64,000 bases of DNA, taken from assembly GCA_020633725.1 (NCBI GenBank), contig JACKDC010000001.1, positions 186,001-250,000 on the forward strand. Direction: 5' to 3'. Position numbers and translations under genes: made by a program. Positions 16,368 to 28,718 of the stretch are shown here, one piece after another; the stretch's first letter is position 1, and each line of letters starts with the position of its first letter. Under the pieces are notes generated by a model. That model was not told the origin of the DNA, searched no databases, and was given only the letters and a program-made list of their open reading frames with translations. The DNA comes from Candidatus Latescibacterota bacterium (GTDB lineage: Bacteria > Krumholzibacteriota > Krumholzibacteriia > JACNKJ01).

Positions 16368-17474
16368 ATGAACAAGCCCACGATTCTCCGCCAGGGCTGG
16401 CAGCCGCCCTTCTGCCCCAATCCCAACTGCAAGTACCACCGGATCTTGGACGGCCACTGGCCCTTCAAACGCCAGGGCGTCTACTACCGCGCGGCCAAGC
16501 CCCACCGCATCCAGCGTTTCCAGTGCACCGACTGCAGGCGCTCCTTCAGTACCCAGACCTTCTCGACGAGCTACTGGCTCAAGCGGCCGGACGTCCTGCC
16601 CAGGCTCTTCATGAAGACCGTCGGTGGCATGGCCAATCGGCAGATCGCCCGGGATCTGGGCGTCGCGCCGAGCACGGTGGATCGCCAGCTGGCCAGGCTA
16701 GGCCGCCACTGCCTCCTGTACCAAACCAGGCTCCTCGAGCGCTGTAGACCGCGTGGAGCGGTAATCGTCGACGGCTTCGAGACCTTCGAGTACAGCCAGT
16801 ACTTCCCCTTCCACCACAACCTGGCCGTCGAGGCCGAGAGCAGCTTCGCCTTCGGCTTCACCGACAGCCCGCTCCGCCGAAAGGGCCGAATGCGACCGGA
16901 TCAGAAGAAGCGCCGCGCGGAACTCGAGGAGCGCTGGGGAAGACCCGACCCGAAGGCCGTGGAGAAGGGCGTTCGGGAGCTGCTGCGGATCGTCTGCCGG
17001 GGTTTGGATCGGCTGGAACTCCGCAGCGACGACCACCCGGCCTACCCGCGGGCCATGCGGCCGCTGAAGGTGAGGTTTGCGCACTACATCACGCCCTCGA
17101 CTGACCGCCGGGACGCCGACAACGACCTCTTCGAGGTGAACCTGCTGGACCTGTTGATCCGCCACAGCAGCGCGAACCACCGGCGGGAGACGATTGCCTG
17201 GTCAAAGCGGCGGAACGCCTCAGCTCTGAGGCTCTGGATCATGGTCGTCTGGCGGAATTGCGTGAAGCGTCGGCACGAGAAGGGGCCGCCGGTGAGCCCG
17301 GCCATGCTGAAGGGGCTGACCGACCGTTTGCTGCGTGTGCCCGAGATCCTGGCGGAGCGGCTGTTCCGCAGCCGGATCGAGCTTCCGACGAGCTGGGGCA
17401 CCACCTACGCCGGCGAGGACGAAACACCTGCACTGGGGATCAATCGGCAGCATGCCCTGACGTATGCAACCTAG
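16368..17474 (+). CDS. transposase, zinc-ribbon plus HTH plus DDE-type
   Basis: The 368-aa product has an N-terminal zinc ribbon, CPNPNC (about 16-21) and CTDCRR (about 53-58), then an HTH with NRQIARDLGVAPSTVDRQLA (about 91-110). A DDE-like catalytic core follows: VIVDGFETF (D near 131), LRSDDHPAY (D near 221-222) and a C-terminal glutamate in LFEVNLLDLL or RRETIAWSKRR. The layout is IS1/IS1595-like; I cannot assign a named IS family. The zinc ribbon and HTH probably bind the terminal repeats. The ATG at 16368 is 23 nt inside the left repeat. The gene is intact, with no frameshift. Confidence 0.75.
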   Translation: MNKPTILRQGWQPPFCPNPNCKYHRILDGHWPFKRQGVYYRAAKPHRIQRFQCTDCRRSFSTQTFSTSYWLKRPDVLPRLFMKTVGGMANRQIARDLGVAPSTVDRQLARLGRHCLLYQTRLLERCRPRGAVIVDGFETFEYSQYFPFHHNLAVEAESSFAFGFTDSPLRRKGRMRPDQKKRRAELEERWGRPDPKAVEKGVRELLRIVCRGLDRLELRSDDHPAYPRAMRPLKVRFAHYITPSTDRRDADNDLFEVNLLDLLIRHSSANHRRETIAWSKRRNASALRLWIMVVWRNCVKRRHEKGPPVSPAMLKGLTDRLLRVPEILAERLFRSRIELPTSWGTTYAGEDETPALGINRQHALTYAT

Positions 17475-17508
17475 AGGCAAGCGCGCATGCCGAGGTGGGT
17501 TGCCTACA

Positions 17509-17535
17509 GTCGAGATACAAGGTCGGCGGCATAAG
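17509..17535 (-). repeat. right terminal inverted repeat of the insertion sequence
   Basis: Its reverse complement starts CTTATGCCGCCGACCTTGTA, matching the left end at 16319. The trkH promoter candidate begins 10 nt beyond it. Confidence 0.65.
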
Positions 17536-17544
17536 GGTTTCCGT

Positions 17545-17575
17545 TTGACAGCCTGCCGGGGCCGGACCCTATGAT
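17545..17575 (+). promoter_or_regulatory. promoter candidate for trkH
   Basis: TTGACA (17545-17550) and TATGAT (17570-17575) are good hexamers but 19 nt apart, longer than the ideal 17. A start site about 7 nt on would fall at about 17582, three nucleotides before the trkH GTG, implying a leaderless transcript. Confidence 0.45.
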
Positions 17576-17584
17576 GCCGCGGTC

Positions 17585-18931
17585 GTGTCACCTCTCGTCC
17601 TGCATTCGCGCCGCCGCCTGACCCCGCCCGCCGCCGTGGCCCTGGGCTTCCTTGCGCTCATCGCGGCGGGGACGCTCCTCCTCAGCCTTCCGTTCTGCTC
17701 CTGGCATGGCCATCTGGGCCTGGTGGACGCGCTGTTCACGGCCACGAGCGCGGCCTGCGTGACGGGACTCACGGTGGTGGACACCGGCAGCCACTTCAGC
17801 CCGGCGGGTAAGCTGGTCCTTCTCCTCCTGTTCCAGATCGGGGGGCTCGGCATCCTCACCGTGAGCAGCGTTTTCGCGCTGCTGGCGCGGCGCGATCTCG
17901 GCATGGGGCACCGTTTCACGCTCAGCGAGGACCTCCGGACCGGGGGCATCCACGGACTGCGCCGCCTGCTGCTCGGCGTGGTCAGCTTCACCCTGCTCAT
18001 CGAGGGGCTGGGCGCCCTGCTGCTTCACCTCAGCGCGGGACCGGGACTGGGCGCCGGGCGGCACCGCGCCTTCGCGGCCGTCTTCCACTCCGTGAGCGCC
18101 TTCTGCAACGCCGGCTTCTCGCTCTATCCGGACAGCCTGGCCCGCTTCCTCGAGCGGCCGCTGGCCCTGCTGAGCGTCGCGCTGCTCGTCATGCTGGGCG
18201 GGCTCGGCTTCCTGCTCAGCTTCGAGATCCTGGGCCGCCTGCGGCGGAGGCCGCGGCGCCGGCACTTCTCGGTGCAGGGCCGGATCGTGCTCGTGGGTTC
18301 GCTCGTCCTCTGGCTGGGCGGCACGCTGCTCTTTCTGTGGACCGAGCGGAACGGCGCCCTGGCCCAGCAGTCTCCGGGCCGCCAGCTGCTCATGGCCTTC
18401 TTCCAGTCGGTGACCTGCCGCACGGCGGGCTTCGACGTCTTCGCCCAGGGCCTGCTGTCGCCGGCCGGCACGCTCGGCAGCCTGCTGCTGATGTTCATCG
18501 GCGCGGCGCCGGGCTCAACCGGCGGCGGCGTGAAGGTCTCCACGGTGATCCTCGTCCTGCTGCTGCTGCGGGGCTACTTCGCCGGTCGGATCCGGGTGGA
18601 CGTGGCGGGCCGCAGCATCCCGGACACCGTCCTCAGGGAGGCGCTGGCCGTGATGAGCGCGGGGCTGGTGATGGTGGTGCTGGGCACGCTGCTGATCCTG
18701 CTGACCGCGCACGTCGCGCTGGACCGCGCGGCTTTCGAGGTGGTCAGCGCCTTCGGCACCGTGGGGCTCGGCGTCGGGCTCTCCGCGGAGCTGGGTCCGG
18801 CGGGCAAGCTGCTGCTCGTCGTCATCATGTTCTGCGGCAGGGTGGGCCTGCTGACGGTGGCGCTGGGCCTGGCCGGCGGCTGGCGCGAGCGCCACTTCCA
18901 GCTGCCGCCCGAGGCGCCGATGGTCGGCTAG
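17585..18931 (+). CDS. trkH: TrkH/KtrB family potassium uptake channel subunit
   Basis: This is the membrane subunit of a Trk/Ktr K+ transporter. The 448-aa protein contains the four M-P-M repeats of the family with filter loops visible as TSAACVTGLTVVD, SVSAFCNAGFSL, SVTCRTAGFDV and SAFGTVGLGVGL, each with the conserved glycine. The size is closer to KtrB (about 450 aa) than E. coli TrkH. The only usable start is GTG 17585, because a TGA in frame at 17546 blocks anything longer, and no Shine-Dalgarno precedes it. The regulatory subunit gene follows 93 nt downstream. Confidence 0.92.
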   Translation: MSPLVLHSRRRLTPPAAVALGFLALIAAGTLLLSLPFCSWHGHLGLVDALFTATSAACVTGLTVVDTGSHFSPAGKLVLLLLFQIGGLGILTVSSVFALLARRDLGMGHRFTLSEDLRTGGIHGLRRLLLGVVSFTLLIEGLGALLLHLSAGPGLGAGRHRAFAAVFHSVSAFCNAGFSLYPDSLARFLERPLALLSVALLVMLGGLGFLLSFEILGRLRRRPRRRHFSVQGRIVLVGSLVLWLGGTLLFLWTERNGALAQQSPGRQLLMAFFQSVTCRTAGFDVFAQGLLSPAGTLGSLLLMFIGAAPGSTGGGVKVSTVILVLLLLRGYFAGRIRVDVAGRSIPDTVLREALAVMSAGLVMVVLGTLLILLTAHVALDRAAFEVVSAFGTVGLGVGLSAELGPAGKLLLVVIMFCGRVGLLTVALGLAGGWRERHFQLPPEAPMVG

Positions 18932-18949
18932 CCCGCGCGGGCTTCGCCG

Positions 18950-18977
18950 TTGCAATGGCCGGCCCCTGTGCTAGACT
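18950..18977 (+). promoter_or_regulatory. promoter candidate for trkA
   Basis: TTGCAA (18950-18955) and TAGACT (18972-18977) are spaced 16 nt apart, with TGTGC before the -10. The leader would be about 40 nt. It suggests trkA-asnS can be expressed apart from trkH. Confidence 0.45.
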
Positions 18978-19024
18978 GCCGCTTCGGCCCGGCCGCGTCC
19001 GGGCTTCATTCGCGTGGAGGAAGC

Positions 19025-19708
19025 ATGGGCGAGCGGACGATCAAGCGCGCGGCGGTGGTGGGCCTCGGCCGTTTCGGCCGCGCCGTGGCCCGCACGCTCA
19101 GCGAGCTCGGCGTGGAGGTCCTCGCCGTGGACCGCGAGCTGCGCTACGTGGAGATGGTCAAGGACGACGTCGACCTGGCCGTCTGCGTGGACGCGACCCA
19201 GGAGAGCGCGCTGGACGAGCTGGACGTCCGCAACGTGGACCTGCTGGTGGTGGGCGTGGGCGAGCTGTTCGAGGAGAACATCCTCATCACGTCCTGGGCG
19301 GCCGAGGCGGGCATCCCCCAGGTCATCACCCGCGCGGGGACGCCGGTGCGCCGGCGCATCCTGGAGCGGGTCGGCGCCACCCGCGTGCTCTTCGCGGAAC
19401 AGGAGATGGGCCAGCGCCTGGCCCAGAACCTGGTGCGCGGCGACGCGCTGGAGTTCGTGGACCTGCCGGACGACTACTCGCTGCGCGAGCTCGAGGTGCC
19501 CGCGCCCTTCGTGGGCCGCACGCTCGGCGAGCTGGGGCTGCGCCGCAACCACGGGCTGGCGGTGCTGGCGGTGCGGCGCATCACGCTGGCCGAGGGCAAG
19601 AGCGAGCGGCGGGTCTTTCCCGTGCCCGACGGCGACTTCCGCTTCGAGGCCGGCGACCGCCTGTCGGTCATCGCGCGCAACGAGGACTTCGCCAGGCTCA
19701 AGCACTGA
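19025..19708 (+). CDS. trkA: TrkA/KtrA family potassium uptake regulator
   Basis: This cytoplasmic nucleotide-binding subunit gates the TrkH/KtrB channel. The 227-aa protein has a single RCK_N Rossmann domain with GLGRFG (residues 13-18) and an acidic residue at the end of strand 2 (AVDRE), followed by an RCK_C domain (about 140-225). One RCK unit makes it KtrA-like rather than the duplicated E. coli TrkA. The ATG at 19025 has GGAGGA just upstream; the longer frame start at 18950 overlaps the promoter and was rejected. Confidence 0.93.
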   Translation: MGERTIKRAAVVGLGRFGRAVARTLSELGVEVLAVDRELRYVEMVKDDVDLAVCVDATQESALDELDVRNVDLLVVGVGELFEENILITSWAAEAGIPQVITRAGTPVRRRILERVGATRVLFAEQEMGQRLAQNLVRGDALEFVDLPDDYSLRELEVPAPFVGRTLGELGLRRNHGLAVLAVRRITLAEGKSERRVFPVPDGDFRFEAGDRLSVIARNEDFARLKH

Positions 19709-19726
19709 CACCGGAGAGTCGAGAAC

Positions 19727-21022
19727 ATGCAATCGGTGAGAATCGCCGCCATCGGCGAGCACGACGGTCGCGAGGTCACCCTCGCGGGCTGGCTCTACAA
19801 CAAGCGGGGCAGCAAGAAGCTCCAGTTCCTGCAGGTCAGGGACGGCTCGGGCACCATCCAGGCGGTGGGGTCGCTGGCGGACCTCGGCGAGGAGCGCTTC
19901 GCCGCCCTCGACGCCCTGACCCAGGAGACGAGCCTCACGGTCACCGGCACCGTCCACGCGGACGAGCGCGCCCCCGGCGGCTACGAGCTCCTGCTGACCG
20001 ACTTCGCCGTGATCGCCCCCAGCGTGGACTTTCCCATCACGCCCAAGGAGCACGGCGTGGACTTCCTGCTGGAGCGCCGCCACCTCTGGCTGCGCAGCCG
20101 GCAGCAGCACGCGCTGCTCACCGTGCGCGGCACGCTGATCGCGGCCATCCACGAGTTCATGCGCCAGGACGGCTTCCTGCACGTGGACGCGCCCATCTTC
20201 ACGCCCAGCTCCGTGGAGGGCACGACCACGCTCTTCGCCGTGGACTACTACGGCGACAAGGCCTTCCTCACCCAGAGCGGACAGCTCTACATGGAGGCCG
20301 CCGCGGCGGCCTTCGGCAAGGTCTACTGCTTCGGCCCCACCTTCCGCGCCGAGAAGAGCAAGACCCGCCGCCATCTCACCGAGTTCTGGATGATGGAGCC
20401 GGAGATGGCCTTCGCCGACCTCGCGGACGTCATGGACGTGAGCGAGCGCCTGCTCGAGTACGTCGCCGGCCGCGTGCTGGAGGCCCACCGCGGCCTGCTG
20501 GAGGACGTCCTCGAGCGCGACTGCGCCGCCCTCGAGCGGGTGAAGGCGCCCTTCCCGCGCATGCACTACGACGACGCCGTGGCCTTCCTGCGCGCGAAGG
20601 GCGTGGACTTCGAGTGGGGCGGGGACTTCGGCGCCGAGGACGAGACCCTGCTCTCGGACGCCCACGACCGGCCGCTCTTCGTCCACCATTTCCCGAGCGC
20701 GATCAAGGCCTTCTACATGGCCCCCGATCCGGACGACCCGAAGTACTGCCTCTCGGTGGACTGCCTCGCCCCCGAGGGCTACGGCGAGATCGTCGGCGGC
20801 GGCCAGCGCGCCGACGACCTGGAGTTCCTCGAGCGGCGCATCGCCGAGCACGGGCTGCCCAGCGCGCCCTACGAGTGGTACCTTGACCTCCGGCGCTACG
20901 GGAGCTTCCCCCACAGCGGCTTCGGCATCGGCGTGGAGCGCACCCTGGCCTGGCTGGCCGGGCGCCGGCACATCCGCGAGTGCATCCCCTTCCCGCGGAT
21001 GATGACGCGCATCACGCCCTAG
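19727..21022 (+). CDS. asnS: asparaginyl-tRNA synthetase
   Basis: AsnRS charges tRNA-Asn with asparagine. The 431-aa class IIb synthetase has an N-terminal OB-fold anticodon-binding domain (about 15-105) and a catalytic domain with motif 2 at FGPTFRAEKSKTRRHLTEFW (about 204-223) and motif 3 at GFGIGVERTLAWL (about 402-414). The residues around YGEIVGGGQR (about 346-355) are typical of AsnRS rather than AspRS, and no GAD insertion is present. It begins 18 nt after trkA with a GGAGAG ribosome site. Confidence 0.94.
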   Translation: MQSVRIAAIGEHDGREVTLAGWLYNKRGSKKLQFLQVRDGSGTIQAVGSLADLGEERFAALDALTQETSLTVTGTVHADERAPGGYELLLTDFAVIAPSVDFPITPKEHGVDFLLERRHLWLRSRQQHALLTVRGTLIAAIHEFMRQDGFLHVDAPIFTPSSVEGTTTLFAVDYYGDKAFLTQSGQLYMEAAAAAFGKVYCFGPTFRAEKSKTRRHLTEFWMMEPEMAFADLADVMDVSERLLEYVAGRVLEAHRGLLEDVLERDCAALERVKAPFPRMHYDDAVAFLRAKGVDFEWGGDFGAEDETLLSDAHDRPLFVHHFPSAIKAFYMAPDPDDPKYCLSVDCLAPEGYGEIVGGGQRADDLEFLERRIAEHGLPSAPYEWYLDLRRYGSFPHSGFGIGVERTLAWLAGRRHIRECIPFPRMMTRITP

Positions 21023-21030
21023 GGAGAGGC

Positions 21031-24000
21031 ATGTCCCGCCCCGCGCGCCTTCGGCTCCGCATCCTCGCGACGACGCTGCTCCTGGCGTCGGCCGCGCGGG
21101 CAGGGGCGGAGACGGGCGAGGAGCTTCGCTTCTTCCGCTCCCTCGAGGCCGACGGCCTCCACGCCGTGGCGGCCGGCCAGATGGAGACCTGGCTCGCCGC
21201 CCATCCCGACGATCCCGCGCGCACCGAGGTCGAGCACCTGCTCGGCCGCAGCTACGAGGCCCAGGGCGACACCCGGCGCATGCTGCGCTGGCTGGCCCGC
21301 TTCGCCGCCGACGCGCCCGAGGACCCGCGCGCGCCCGAGGCGCTCTTCGCCGCCGGCCGCGCCGCCGTGGCGGACAGCCTCCCCGCCGACGCCGAGTCCG
21401 TGCTCGAGCGCCTGCTCCGCGACCACGCCGACAGCGCGCGCCGGGAGGACGCCCTGCTCCTCCTCGCCCGCCTGCGCGCCGACGAAGGCCGCGGCGCCGA
21501 GGCGCGCCAGCTGCTCGGCCTCGTGATCCAGCAGACCGGCGACGCGGGGCTCCTCGGCCAGGCACTGTGGGCCCGCGCCGCGCTGCGGGACGACGTCGAT
21601 CCGGACGGCGCCCGCGCCGACCGCGAACGTCTCATGGCCAGCCTGCCACGGGACTCCCTCGCGGTGGAGGCCGCGCTCCGCGTGGCGGCGGATCGCCGCG
21701 CCACCGGCGACGATGCGGCCGCGCGCAAGGCGCTGGACTGGGCGCTCGACCGCAGCCAGGACGCGGCCCAGCAGGCGCGCGCCCTGCGCTCCCGCGCCGC
21801 GCTGAGCGCGGACGCGGGGCGCCCCGCCGATGCCGCCCGCGACCTTGCGACCCTCCGCCGCCGTCTGCCCGCGGCGCAGCTCAGTCCCGACGACCTCACG
21901 CGCGAGATCGAGCTGCTGCTGGCGGCCGACAAGCCCCGGGACGCCGTCGCCCGCGCCCGCGAGCGGGTCGCCGACGCGCCGAGCGCGGCGCATCTCGCCC
22001 TGCTCGCGCGCGCCGAGGAGGCGGCGGGACGCGCGGACGACGCCCTCGCGACCTGGGCCGACTGCGCGGCCGCCGACCCCGCGGGTGAACTGGGTCTGCT
22101 CGCCCGCCGTCGCCGGGTGGGCCTGTTGCTGGCGGGCGCCGGGCCGCTGCCCGCGCTGGAGCGCGGCGTCGAGGAGTTGCTGCCCTGGCTGGGCGATCCC
22201 CTCGAGCGCGCGGAGGTCCTGCACGCGCTCGGCGCGCGCGAGGCGGCGCTTGGCCATCCCGACGCGGCGCGCCGCGCCTGGTCGCGCGTGGCGGAGGACG
22301 CCCCGCCCTGCGCGCCGCTGCTGGCGTCGCTGCTGGAACTCGGCGGTCTCGCGGAGGAGCGCGGCGACTGGGACGCGGCCCGCGCCCACTACGGGCGCCT
22401 GCTGCGCCAGTTCGGCGGCAGCGCCGAGGCGTCCGCCGCCGCCACGCGCCTGGACGTCCTCTCGCGCTTCACGGCCCCCGACCGTCCCGCGGCCCTCGAG
22501 GCACTGCTCGCCCTGCTCGACGAGGAGCGCGCGCGGGGCGCGGCGCGCGGGCGCGACTTCCGCGTCGGCCTGGTGCTGCTCGACACGCTCAAGGACTTCC
22601 CGGGCGCCATGGCGCAGTTCGACGCCCTGGGGGAGAGCGTCGCCGACGCGGAGGGACGCGCCTGGGCCTGGCTTTACGCCGGCCGCGCCGCGGCACGGGA
22701 GGCGGAGCGCCGCGCGCTGCCGGGGACGCGGCAGGGAGGCGTGGGCGACTGGCGGGGCCGCGCGCGCGAGCGCCTGCGGCGCGCCGAGGTCGCGGGGCTG
22801 CCGCGCGTGAGCGACGAGGCCGCGCGCGAATCGCTCGATCTCGCGCTGGCCGCCGCCCGCGACGACGCGGAGCGCCGCGCGCTGCTCGACGCGGCGCTCT
22901 TCGCCCACGGCGACGATCCCCGCTGGGCGCGCGCCCGCTACCGCCGCGCGTCGCTCACCGATCCCGCGGGCGCGGACTCCACCGCGCTCGTCGCGGCGCG
23001 CGCCGACGCGGAAGGCGCCCTCGCGCTCGACCCCTCGGCGGCCTTCGCGCCCGCCGCGCGCCTGCTGGCCGGGCGCCTCGCGCTCGCGCAGGGCGACGCA
23101 TCCGCCCTCGACGCGGCCGAGCGGCAGTTCCGTCGCCTGGTGGACCGGGAGCCGAGCGGTGTGGAGTCGGCCCTCGCGCGGCTCGGCCTCGGCGAGGTGG
23201 AGGAGGCGCGCGGGCGTCAGGGCCGCGCCATCGACCACTACCGCGCCTTCCTCGAGACCGCGCTCACGGGCGACGCGCGCGCGCGCTGCCTGCTGCACCT
23301 GGGCGACTGCCACTACGCGCTCCGCGAGTGGGACGCCGCGAGCGAGGCCTACGCGCTGCTCGTCGACATGGCGCCGCCCGCGCCGCTGGCCGACGCCGCG
23401 CGCTACCGCGTGGCACTGGTGGCGGAGCGGCGCGGCGATGTCGCCGCCGCGCGCGAGGCCTACTGCCGGCTGCTGGACGACGCCGCGCCGCGCTACCGGC
23501 GCGAGGCGGCGTGGCGTCTCGCGGATCACGCGCTGGCGGCGGGGGACAGCGCCGCCGCCGAGGACGCCCTGCGGCGCCTGCAGACCCTCGGCGACGACGG
23601 CCCGCACGCGGCCGAGGGCGCGCTGCGACTCGCCCGTCTGCTCCTGGCGCGCGGCGAGGGGGGCGAGGCGCGTCGCGCCTACGACGCGCTGCTCGCGCGG
23701 GGGGACGCGGGCGCGCTCGAACCCACGCTGCGCGCCGAGCGGGTGCGCGCGCTGCTGCTCGCGGGCGACGCCGGCGGCGCGCGCAAGGCCTGGGCGGCGC
23801 TCGGGGACTCGCCGGACGCGCGGATCGACGACGCCGAACGCGCGCGCGTGCTGCTCGCCTTCGGCGAGGAGCGCGCCGCCGCCGGGGACGTCGCGGCCGC
23901 GCTCACGCGCCTCGAGGCCTGCGCCGAGAACTTCCCCGCCACCGACGCGGCGCCCGCCGCGCGCTTCGCCGCGGGGCTGCTCAAGGCCCGCCGGGGCGAC

Positions 24001-24683
24001 GGCGACGGCGCCCTGGCGGACTTCCTGCGCGTGGCGCGGGACGCCCCGGCCAGCCCCGCCGCGCCGGCGGCCCGCCGCAAGGCTGCGGCGCTGCTCTTCG
24101 CCCGCGGCGACTACGCCGCCGCCAGCGACCAGCTCGAAGCCTGCGTGGCGGGCGAGGCGTCGCCCGACGCCGACCTCCTCTACAACTCCGCGCTGGCCCT
24201 GGAGAAGCGCGAGGACCGCGAAGGCACCCTCGCACGCCTGGAGCAGTTCCTCGCGCGCTATCCGGAGGACCGCCGCGCCCCCGAGGCCATGATGAAGGCG
24301 GCCTACAGCCTGCACGAGCTGGGACGTCACGAGCAGGCCGTGCTCGCCTACCAGCGCGCCGAGATCTTCCAGGACGACGAGGGCAAGGCGCGTCTCACCT
24401 TCTGGGTGGGGGACAGCCTGGAGGCGCTGGGCCGTCGCGACGCCGCGCTGGGGGCCTTCCTCAAGGTGGGCTACCTCTACGGCGACCAGGGGCTCTGGGG
24501 CGTGACGGCCACGCTGCGCGCGGCCTTCCTCTACGAGCGCAGCGGCGCGCTCGACGAGGCGCGCCAGCTCTATGCCAGGGTGCTCGCGAACCAGGGGCCG
24601 GACTCCGACCCCGGGCGCAGCGCCGCGGAGGCGCTTCGCCGCCTCGATGCGCTGGCCCGAACCGACACCGCAGGGCAGGGTCA

Positions 24684-24687
<4 letters not shown>
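21031..24687 (+). CDS. very large TPR-repeat exported protein
   Basis: The 1218-aa protein has a signal peptide (basic start, hydrophobic core to about residue 24, AxA site) followed by tandem tetratricopeptide-like helical repeats to the C-terminus, rich in A, R, L, D and E. The spacing of small residues (A/G at positions 8, 20, 27 of each 34-mer) is seen best near 700-860 and 1030-1200. TPR scaffolds in the periplasm often organise envelope or secretion complexes, but no partner is identifiable here. The ATG at 21031 follows GGGAGAGG, and its TGA overlaps the uvrA ATG (ATGA). Confidence 0.75.
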
Positions 24688-27530
<2,843 letters not shown>

Positions 27531-27556
27531 ACCGCGCCGTCCGCAGGAGGTCGATC

Positions 27557-28672
27557 ACGACACCGCCACGCAAGACTCCGCTGAACGCCTGGCACCGCGA
27601 GCAGGGCGGCAAGCTGGTGGATTTCGCCGGCTGGGAACTGCCCGTCCACTACGGCTCGCTGCTGGACGAACACCGCGCCGTGCGCACGCGCGCGGGCCTC
27701 TTCGACGTCAGCCACATGGGCGAGATCCTGGTGGAGGGACCGGGCGCGCTGGAGGGCGTGCAGCGGCTCGTCACCAACGACTGCGCGCGGCTGGCGATCG
27801 GCGAGATCCTCTACACCGTGGCCTGCAAGGAGGACGGGGGCGTCCTCGACGACCTTCTCGTCTACCGCCTCGGTGAGGAGCGCTTCCTGCTGGTGGTCAA
27901 CGCCGCCAACAGCGACAAGCTCGCCGCCTGGACGGCGAAGCAGCTGGCCGGCGGCCCGGACCTGCGCGACGCCTCCGCCGACTTCGCCCAGCTCGCGCTG
28001 CAGGGGCCGGCCAGCCGCGAGATCCTGCAGGACGTGCCGGCCTTCGCGCCGCTGGCCGAACGTCTCGCCACGCTGCCCTTCTACCACTTCCTCGAGACGC
28101 GCTTCGACGGCGCGCCCGTGCTGCTCAGCCGCACGGGCTACACCGGCGAGCCCGGCTACGAGCTCTACCTGGCCCCGGACGCCGCGCCCGCGCTCGCCGC
28201 CGCGCTGATGCGCGCGGGCGGGGCGCGAGGGCTCGTCCCCGCCGGTCTGGGCTGTCGCGACACCCTGCGTTTCGAGGCGTCCTACTGCCTCTACGGCCAC
28301 GAGCTCGACGAGGCGACGGACCCCTTCGAGGCGGGCCTTTTCTGGCTTGTGAAACTGGAGAAGGGGGATTTCATTGGCCGGGACGCGCTGCGGCGGCGCA
28401 AGGACGACCCCGCGGCGCGGCGCCTGGTGGGCCTCGCCTTGCCCGGGCGCAAGATCGCGCGCCAGGGCTATGCCGTCCACGCGGACGACGACGCCCCCGT
28501 GGGCGCGGTCACGAGCGGCAGCTTCGCGCCGACGCTCGACCAGAGTCTCGCCATGGCCCTGGTCCGGCGCGACCGGGTGAAGCAGCCGCTTCGCGTGGAG
28601 ATCCGCGGCGAGCGCGTGGACGCCCGCACGGTCAAGTTGCCTTTCTATACTCAACCGGCGCTTCGCGCCTAG
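27557..28672 (+). CDS. gcvT: glycine cleavage T protein, apparent non-standard start
   Basis: GcvT (aminomethyltransferase) transfers the methylene group from GcvH-bound aminomethyl-lipoyl to tetrahydrofolate, releasing ammonia. The family N-terminus, TPLNAWHREQGGKLVDFAGW, is encoded from 27575 on, but the first ATG/GTG/TTG in frame is GTG 27617, which would delete it. AGGAGG (27545-27550) stands 6 nt before ACG 27557, so I place the start there; ATC 27554 and CTG 27581 are alternatives, as is a base error. The product would be about 371 aa, normal for GcvT. Signatures include SHMGEI and GYTGEPGYE. It opens gcvT-H-PA-PB-lipM, 26 nt after uvrA. Confidence 0.88.
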   Translation, partial: TTPPRKTPLNAWHREQGGKLVDFAGWELPVHYGSLLDEHRAVRTRAGLFDVSHMGEILVEGPGALEGVQRLVTNDCARLAIGEILYTVACKEDGGVLDDLLVYRLGEERFLLVVNAANSDKLAAWTAKQLAGGPDLRDASADFAQLALQGPASREILQDVPAFAPLAERLATLPFYHFLETRFDGAPVLLSRTGYTGEPGYELYLAPDAAPALAAALMRAGGARGLVPAGLGCRDTLRFEASYCLYGHELDEATDPFEAGLFWLVKLEKGDFIGRDALRRRKDDPAARRLVGLALPGRKIARQGYAVHADDDAPVGAVTSGSFAPTLDQSLAMALVRRDRVKQPLRVEIRGERVDARTVKLPFYTQPALRA

Positions 28673-28718
28673 GGTCTCGGCCGGCGGCTCGCGCCGGAGG
28701 TCACAGCAAGGAGAGGAC

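Larger units (their letters stand above)
16319..17535 (+). mobile_element. insertion sequence with imperfect terminal inverted repeats
   Basis: About 1217 bp are bounded by 27-bp imperfect inverted repeats (21 of 27 positions match) and carry one transposase gene. The core shared by the ends is TGCCGCCGA followed after two bases by TTGTA. No convincing target-site duplication is visible next to either end, so the insertion may be old or the exact ends may be off by a few bases. The transposase is intact, so activity cannot be excluded. The element separates the histone-like gene from trkH. Confidence 0.7.

Noticed and set aside
16310..17545. CCGTT as a 5-bp target-site duplication of the insertion sequence
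   Set aside because: Copies at 16313-16317 and 17541-17545 lie at unequal distances (1 and 5 nt) from the repeat ends, so the match is probably chance.
27531..27556. Glycine riboswitch before gcvT
   Set aside because: Only 26 nt separate uvrA and gcvT, too short for an aptamer.
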